A DNA stretch of 64,000 nucleotides, taken from assembly GCA_016185425.1 (NCBI GenBank), contig JACPNQ010000026.1, positions 62,001 to 126,000 on the forward strand, given 5' to 3'. The notes under the pieces were generated by a model. The model saw only the letters and a program-made list of their open reading frames with translations, did no database searches and had not been told where the DNA came from. Shown piece after piece: positions 59,266 through 64,000 of this stretch. The position numbers and the translations under genes were made by a program. Within the stretch, counting starts at the first letter, position 1. Every line of letters starts with the position of its first letter. Source of the stretch: Acidobacteriota bacterium (GTDB lineage: Bacteria > Acidobacteriota > Terriglobia > Bryobacterales > Bryobacteraceae).

Positions 59266-59985
59266 GTGCGAACACTGCTGATCCGGCCCGGCGCCATCGG
59301 CGATTGCATCCGCCACTTTCCCGAAATGGAGGCGTTGCGCGGCGACTACACGGAGGTGTGGATCCCTCGCGCCGTAGTGCCGCTCGTGCTCTTTGCCGGC
59401 AGCGTCCGTGCGCTTGCCGATACGGGGATCGACCTCGCCGGCCTGCCCGGCATGCCCCTACCACCCGAATTCGAATCGTTTGACCGCATCCACTCCTGGT
59501 ACGGCACGCAACGCGACGATTTCCGAGCGGCGGTGGCGCATCTGCCGTTCACCTTCCATCCGGCTATCCCGGCAACCCCACCTGTTCATGTCCCGCATAT
59601 CCCATTAACGGGCCCGCGCCACGGGCGAATCGTCATTCACCCCTTCTCCGGCAGCGCGAAGAAGAACTGGCCGCTCGTGAACTTTCGGGCGCTTGCGGAA
59701 AGACTCGGCAATGTCGCCTGGACCTGCGGCCCCGAAGAGGAATTGGCCGATGCCTTGCGCTTCGATAATCTCGCCGAACTTGCCTGCTGGCTCTCCGGAG
59801 CCCGCCTCTTTATCGGCAACGACAGCGGCATCACGCATCTCGCCGCCGCCGTCGGTACGCCGACCCTCGCGCTCTTTGGCCCCACCGACCCCGCCGTCTG
59901 GTGTCCCGCCGGTAATCACGTACGCTGGACGCCCTTCGCGGATACTGAAGAAGTATTCGGAATAGCGAGAGAGATGCTGCGCTAG
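59266..59985 (+). CDS. Glycosyltransferase family 9 (heptosyltransferase-like)
   Basis: GT9 enzymes add heptose or similar sugars to the lipopolysaccharide core in the cytoplasm. The 239-aa protein is shorter than usual (about 320-350 aa) but has both halves: the N-terminal LLIRPGAIGDCIRHFPEMEAL (acceptor site, Asp13 as the conserved catalytic acid) and IVIHPFSGSAKKNWP. The nucleotide-sugar half ends with the family signature FIGNDSGITHLAAAVGTPTLALFGPTDP. The start is GTG 59266, 3 nt after the DsbD-like gene. The kinase gene follows after 10 nt. With the Lpt fusion it adds to the envelope-glycolipid genes of the window. Confidence 0.88.
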   Translation: MRTLLIRPGAIGDCIRHFPEMEALRGDYTEVWIPRAVVPLVLFAGSVRALADTGIDLAGLPGMPLPPEFESFDRIHSWYGTQRDDFRAAVAHLPFTFHPAIPATPPVHVPHIPLTGPRHGRIVIHPFSGSAKKNWPLVNFRALAERLGNVAWTCGPEEELADALRFDNLAELACWLSGARLFIGNDSGITHLAAAVGTPTLALFGPTDPAVWCPAGNHVRWTPFADTEEVFGIAREMLR

Positions 59986-59995
59986 CATAGACGGA

Positions 59996-62572
59996 GTGCC
60001 AGCCGCGGGTGATTTTCTCGGGCCGTACAAACTGCTTTCGCCCATCGGCGCCGGCGGCATGGGACAGGTGTGGCGCGCCCTGGATGACCGCCTTGGCCGC
60101 GCCGTCGCGGTGAAGATTTTGCCCGATGGTTCGGGTGGCGATCTGCGGCAGCGATTCGAGCTCGAGGCCCGCGCCGCGAGTGCATTGCAGCACCCCAACA
60201 TCGTCTCGGTCTTTGACGTCGGCACCGCGGGCGATACACCGTACATCGTCTCCGAGCTTGTCGAGGGCGACACCTTGCGCGTACTGCTCCAACGCGGCCC
60301 GCTTCCGCTGCGGCGCGCGCTGGAGCTCGCTTCGCAGGTAGCAGGCGGCATGGCCGCGGCGCATCAGGCCGGAATCACTCACCGCGATCTGAAGCCCGAG
60401 AACATCATGATCGCGACCGACGGCCGCGCGAAGATCCTCGATTTCGGCCTCGCGAAGCGCGCCGCGGTTACGGCCGCCGCCAAGGTGGATAACTCCACCG
60501 ATACCTACATCAGCCATCCTGGCGCGATACTCGGCACCGCCAACTACATGAGCCCGGAGCAGGCCCGCGGGCTGGCCGTCGATTGGCGCTCCGACCAATT
60601 CAGCTTCGGTATCGTCCTCTACGAAATTCTCACCGGACAGCAGCCATTCAAGCGCGACAGCGCCCCGCAAACACTCGCCGCGATCATTGCCGACGATCCG
60701 CCGTCCCTGCCGAATTCGCTGCCCGCGCCGCTTCGCTGGGTCGTCGAACGCTGCCTGGACAAAGAGCCCTCTCAACGCTACGGCTCTACGGCCGATCTCC
60801 ACCGCGATCTGCGCCACATGCGGGAGCATCTGACGGATCTCTCCGCGCAGTCCACCACCGTTGCCGCTCCCCGTGCGCGCGTTCCGTGGCTTGGCGCGGG
60901 GCTGGCGGGTGTCGTGCTCGGCGCGGCCCTCTTGCTGTTGATTCGAGGCGGCGCGGACGAGGTCGATCCGGTCGACCTCATTCCCTTCGCCACGGAACCC
61001 GAGGGCGAGACGTCGCCCGCCTTTTCTCCCGATGGTCAATCCATCGCCTATTTCAAATCGCCCAATCAGATCTGGGTACGCGCGCTCAATAACCCCAACG
61101 CCATTCTTCTGGCCGACGGCGCTGTTGGCGGCCCGATCTGGTCCCGCGACGGCAACCGCGTCTGCTACAAGGGTGGCCGCGCGTTTTGGTGCGTCAGCGC
61201 GGCGGGCGGCCTGCCCCGCAAGATACTCGACGACGCCGGCTTCGGCGCGCCACAATTTACTCCGGACGGCAACAGCCTCCTGATGGTCCATCCCGTCCCC
61301 GATAAGCCGGCGGAGTTGTGGATCAGCTCTCCCGTCGGCAGCGAGCCGAAGCCCGTGCCCGGTATGAAGCTGCCGCCGCGTGTCGATACACTCGAACCGT
61401 TCTCGCCCGACGGGAAAAAGCTTGCGATCCACACATTCACGCAGGAGATCTGGATCGCCCCTTATCCCAGCGGCGCTGCGCGGCGCGTCGAAACGGCGAG
61501 AGGCGCCGCATTCAGTTGGTTTCCCGATAGCCGCCACGCCGTCATTTCCGCCGAACGCGAAGGATTCCAGGCCATTTACCTCATCGACACCGAGAGCAAT
61601 GCGGAGCGGCTGCTCCTGCGCGGTTCCACGCAACTCGCCGCCGCGTCGCTCAGCCCCGACGGCGAACGCCTCGTCTATTCCACGGGTCTCGCGGACTGGG
61701 ACGCCGTCGAGTATGGCATCGATGGAAAATCCATTCAGCCGCTCGTCGCCACCACCAGCCGCGAACTTTATCCCACCTGGTCACCCACTGAAGAGCGCTT
61801 CGCCTACGTCAGCTTCGCCAGCCGCAACCCGACGATCTGGACACGCGCGAACGACGGCACAGCGCCTGTTCTTCTCCGTGAAGTCGCGGGCGTGCCATTT
61901 GGCCCCTATTCGCCAACCTATTCTCCGGACGGCCGCCGTATCGCCTATTGGATTCCGCAGGAATTGCAGACTATCCCATCCTCCGGGGGGCAGCACGTGA
62001 AGGTCGCCAACGTTCGCGCGCCGGTGAATAATATCTGCTGGTCCGCTGACGGCGAAACGATCTGGTTTACACAGCCGGGCCATCTCATGAAAGTCGCGAG
62101 CCTGGGCGGAGAACCCGTCGCCGTGCGCGAAATCCGCGGCCAGCAAGTCGATTGCGCGCCGGATGGCCGCTGGATCGCCTATCCCAACGAAAAAGGCCTC
62201 CACCTGATGACACCGGAGGGGAAGGAAGATCACATCCTCATCCCTGGTCCGCTTCTCAACGGTCGCGTCCAGTTCGGCGAGGGAAGCCGCGTGCTCTATC
62301 AGCTCGAAACGGAGAAACGGGAGCTGGTTAGCTGGGACGTCGCTTCCGGCCAGAAGATTCGCAGCGTTTCCCTGCAACTCCCGCCCGGTGACATGGTGAA
62401 TCGCTTCAACGTGCATCGGGACGGCAAGCGGGTTCTTTTGCAGGCTGGCCGCATCGCTTACGATCTCTGGATCGCCGAAGGCTTCGCCCAGCCAGCGCCG
62501 CTGTGGCGCCGCTGGGTGCGCCACTGGATCGTTCCGTCAAAACCGGTCCCGGCGCGCCCGGAATCGCAATAA
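59996..62572 (+). CDS. Membrane Ser/Thr protein kinase with C-terminal WD40-like propeller
   Basis: The 858-aa protein has an N-terminal Hanks-type kinase domain (about 8-275). It shows GAGGMGQV (19-26), the ATP-binding Lys40, HRDLKPEN with catalytic Asp131, DFG (149-151) and GTANYMSPEQARG. One membrane helix (about 303-322, LGAGLAGVVLGAALLLLIRG) follows. The outer half (about 330-840) is a PD40/TolB-like propeller with repeats such as FSPDGQSIAYF, WSRDGNRVCY, FTPDGNSLLMV and YSPDGRRIAYW. This kinase-propeller layout is frequent in Acidobacteriota. The propeller probably senses a ligand or glycan outside. Start GTG 59996; the NHL gene follows after 21 nt. Confidence 0.93.
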   Translation: MPAAGDFLGPYKLLSPIGAGGMGQVWRALDDRLGRAVAVKILPDGSGGDLRQRFELEARAASALQHPNIVSVFDVGTAGDTPYIVSELVEGDTLRVLLQRGPLPLRRALELASQVAGGMAAAHQAGITHRDLKPENIMIATDGRAKILDFGLAKRAAVTAAAKVDNSTDTYISHPGAILGTANYMSPEQARGLAVDWRSDQFSFGIVLYEILTGQQPFKRDSAPQTLAAIIADDPPSLPNSLPAPLRWVVERCLDKEPSQRYGSTADLHRDLRHMREHLTDLSAQSTTVAAPRARVPWLGAGLAGVVLGAALLLLIRGGADEVDPVDLIPFATEPEGETSPAFSPDGQSIAYFKSPNQIWVRALNNPNAILLADGAVGGPIWSRDGNRVCYKGGRAFWCVSAAGGLPRKILDDAGFGAPQFTPDGNSLLMVHPVPDKPAELWISSPVGSEPKPVPGMKLPPRVDTLEPFSPDGKKLAIHTFTQEIWIAPYPSGAARRVETARGAAFSWFPDSRHAVISAEREGFQAIYLIDTESNAERLLLRGSTQLAAASLSPDGERLVYSTGLADWDAVEYGIDGKSIQPLVATTSRELYPTWSPTEERFAYVSFASRNPTIWTRANDGTAPVLLREVAGVPFGPYSPTYSPDGRRIAYWIPQELQTIPSSGGQHVKVANVRAPVNNICWSADGETIWFTQPGHLMKVASLGGEPVAVREIRGQQVDCAPDGRWIAYPNEKGLHLMTPEGKEDHILIPGPLLNGRVQFGEGSRVLYQLETEKRELVSWDVASGQKIRSVSLQLPPGDMVNRFNVHRDGKRVLLQAGRIAYDLWIAEGFAQPAPLWRRWVRHWIVPSKPVPARPESQ

Positions 62573-62593
62573 CCGTGTTATGCTGCTTCCGAC

Positions 62594-63655
62594 ATGTTTT
62601 GCCGGTCTTTGTTGTTGGCTCTGTTCTGCGGTGCAGCTTGGGCCGCGGACTGGAAGATTGAAACGATTGCGGGGAATGGCAGACCGGGCTACGCAGCCGA
62701 CCAACTGAACAATCCGTACGGCCTCGCCATCGGTCCGGACGGAGCGCTCTATATCTGCGACATCGACAACCACGTCGTTCGCCGCCTCGACCTCCAGACC
62801 CGCAAACTCACCACCGTCGCCGGCAATGCGCGCATGGGTTTTTCCGGCGACGGCGGGCCCGCCACGGCGGCCAGCCTGAATCAGCCCTACGAAGTCCGTT
62901 TCGACAAAGCCGGCAACATGTATTTCGTCGAAATGAAGAACAATGTCGTCCGCCGCGTCGATGCAAAGACGAAGATTATCACTACCATCGCGGGCACGGG
63001 CAAGCCCGGTTTCTCCGGCGATGGCGGCCCGGCGGAGAAGGCGCAACTCAACCAGCCGCACAGCATCCAGTTCGATCCGGCCGGCGACCTTCTCATCTGC
63101 GACATCGCCAACCATCGCATCCGGCGTGTCGACATGAAGACCGGCATGATCGCCACTTGGGCAGGTAACGGCGAGAAGAAGGCCACGCCCGACGGCGCGC
63201 CGGTTTCGGGCACTCCCCTTTACGGCCCGCGTGCGATTGATGTCGATCCGAAGGGCAATCTCTATCTCGCCCTGCGCGAAGGCAACATGGTCTATTCCAT
63301 CGATTGGAAGACGCAGACACTGCACCATATCGCGGGCACGGGCGTGAAGGGTTGGGCAGGTGATGGCGGCCCCGCGAAGCTCGCATTGCTCAATGGCCCC
63401 AAAGGCATCAGTTGGTCGAAAGACGGTGGCGTCTATCTCGCCGACACCGAGAGCCACACCATCCGCCGGATCGATTTGAAGAGCGGCACAATCACTACCG
63501 TTGCCGGCGACGGCAAGCGCGGCGACGGCCCGGAGACTTCCCCGCGCCTTTGCGAAATGTCCCGCCCGCACGGCATCTTTGTCGACAGGAAAGGCGTGGT
63601 TTACATCGGCGATAGCGAAGCGCACCGCGTCCGGCGCCTGGCTATTTCGAAATAA
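62594..63655 (+). CDS. Secreted NHL-repeat propeller protein
   Basis: The 353-aa product has a signal peptide (MFCRSLLLALFCGAAWAAD) and five to six NHL repeats forming a beta-propeller: LNNPYGLAIGPDGALYICDIDNHVVRRLD, LNQPYEVRFDKAGNMYFVE, LNQPHSIQFDPAGDLLICDIANHRIRRVD, LNGPKGISWSKDGGVYLADTESHTIRRID and MSRPHGIFVDRKGVVYIGDSEAHRVRRL (each about 28 aa, shown shortened at the ends by position rather than in full). Between them run TTVAG-type linkers with GFSGDGGPA. Such proteins bind ligands or act as scaffolds; no catalytic site is seen. It probably shares a transcript with the kinase and overlaps the convergent last gene by 14 nt. Confidence 0.88.
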   Translation: MFCRSLLLALFCGAAWAADWKIETIAGNGRPGYAADQLNNPYGLAIGPDGALYICDIDNHVVRRLDLQTRKLTTVAGNARMGFSGDGGPATAASLNQPYEVRFDKAGNMYFVEMKNNVVRRVDAKTKIITTIAGTGKPGFSGDGGPAEKAQLNQPHSIQFDPAGDLLICDIANHRIRRVDMKTGMIATWAGNGEKKATPDGAPVSGTPLYGPRAIDVDPKGNLYLALREGNMVYSIDWKTQTLHHIAGTGVKGWAGDGGPAKLALLNGPKGISWSKDGGVYLADTESHTIRRIDLKSGTITTVAGDGKRGDGPETSPRLCEMSRPHGIFVDRKGVVYIGDSEAHRVRRLAISK

Positions 63656-64000
63656 ATCCGGCGCCCGCCAACACCAGACCCAGGTGCCGGTTATCGTTGG
63701 GCGCCTGGAACGTCCTGTCGATCGTGATCGTCAACTGTACGTGCTCGCCTTTCGCCGCGAAAGGTGGCGTTGTCAGCGTGTAGGAACCCGTTGACGGAAG
63801 CGTCTGCGTCAACACCGTCTCCCCATCCAGCGCAACAGTGACCACGCGTCCCGGCGCTTGCTCCGGCACATAGATCTTCACTTCAACCGGCATCGGCGCC
63901 GCGGGTCGTTTCAACAGCACCACACCGCGCGCGTCCATCCATCGCCATTGCTGATTCTCCAACTCATGCACGCCCGAAACTATCTGCGAACCCGCCTCTG
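63642..64000 (-). CDS. C-terminal part of an unidentified protein (5' end outside window)
   Basis: The frame is open through base 64000 and ends at TAG 63642-63644, so at least 118 codons of the C-terminus are present. The sequence VHELENQQWRWMDARGVVLL opens a beta-sandwich-like domain (VEVKIYVPEQAPGRVVTVALDG, then GSYTLTTPPF and VQLTITIDRTF) and ends LGLVLAGAGFISK. I have the impression of similar ends in acidobacterial membrane glycosyltransferases, but no motif here proves it. No function is assigned. It overlaps the end of the NHL gene by 14 nt. Confidence 0.75.
   Translation of the reverse strand, partial: EAGSQIVSGVHELENQQWRWMDARGVVLLKRPAAPMPVEVKIYVPEQAPGRVVTVALDGETVLTQTLPSTGSYTLTTPPFAAKGEHVQLTITIDRTFQAPNDNRHLGLVLAGAGFISK

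Noticed and set aside
59831-61633. 600-codon minus-strand open frame
   Set aside because: Antisense to the kinase-propeller gene, whose kinase motifs are unmistakable. The antisense translation is arginine/glycine-rich without motifs.
62537-63625. 362-codon minus-strand open frame
   Set aside because: Mirror of the NHL repeats; its apparent repeats are the antisense of the real ones.

Overview
The window looks like chromosomal DNA of an Acidobacteriota bacterium, most likely of the Bryobacterales/Solibacter type. This is inferred from gene content: a planctomycete/Solibacter-type cytochrome (PSCyt1-DUF1549-DUF1553) next to a DUF1501 protein, Tat-exported Gfo/Idh/MocA oxidoreductases and sugar isomerases, a VWFA-related acidobacterial domain protein, a kinase fused to a WD40-like propeller, a single-chain LptF-LptG permease, and a remnant of a receptor with a carboxypeptidase-regulatory-like N-terminus. 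GC content is high, genes are packed with many 4-nt ATGA overlaps, and GTG/TTG starts are common. I see no rRNA, tRNA, CRISPR array, prophage or intact insertion sequence.

Layout. 1-3700: 3' part of malate dehydrogenase, a tiny membrane peptide, a SET-domain methyltransferase, and a divergent enolase coupled to an APH-type kinase. 3700-5740: CpaE/TadZ-like ATPase divergent from a LuxR-type regulator. 5800-11840: exported TldD-like protease, its metal-site-less partner, a fused LptF-LptG permease and a 62-aa protein. 11830-13790: a four-gene minus-strand operon (Imm53-like, patatin, unknown, 2H phosphoesterase). 13850-16690: unknown, zinc dehydrogenase, HlyD-type adaptor. 16670-18920: MarR regulator, pirin, sialidase-fold protein, with a readable promoter and operator. 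19095-20354: bactofilin and methyltransferase. 20314-28453: DUF418 protein, then lysS, Lol-type permease, asnB, ArnT-like glycosyltransferase and arsC in a tight chain. 28463-33840: sialidase, ackA, PPK2, a HEAT-like/caspase-like protein, AhpD-like protein and a small membrane protein.

33855-40015 holds an oxidoreductase, an arylsulfatase-type enzyme, a secreted protein, and a PQQ dehydrogenase with its dihaem cytochrome. The PQQ enzyme carries the aspartate associated with lanthanide use. 40041-40410 is a decayed receptor remnant with two strong hairpins. 40518-46556 holds an esterase, a SnoaL-like protein, an AraC regulator, an ABC exporter under a PadR repressor with a clear promoter/operator, and a zinc-metalloprotease-like protein. 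46501-57269 is a carbohydrate-processing region: sialate O-acetylesterase, sugar isomerase, BON protein, PSCyt1/PSD1 protein, DUF1501, two Gfo/Idh/MocA oxidoreductases and another isomerase. 57282-64000: VWA protein, TlpA lipoprotein overlapping a stand-alone DsbD alpha-domain protein, GT9 glycosyltransferase, kinase-propeller, NHL protein and the end of an unidentified gene.

The biology is that of a saprophytic polysaccharide degrader: desulfation, deacetylation and glycan oxidation outside the cytoplasm, plus envelope assembly. The best candidates for something new are the Imm53-patatin-2H operon, the active-site-altered enolase with its kinase, the exported TldD/TldE-like pair beside the Lpt fusion, the RGH/GSC protein at 31735, and the Tat-exported oxidoreductase/isomerase cluster. 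All functions are read from sequence alone.
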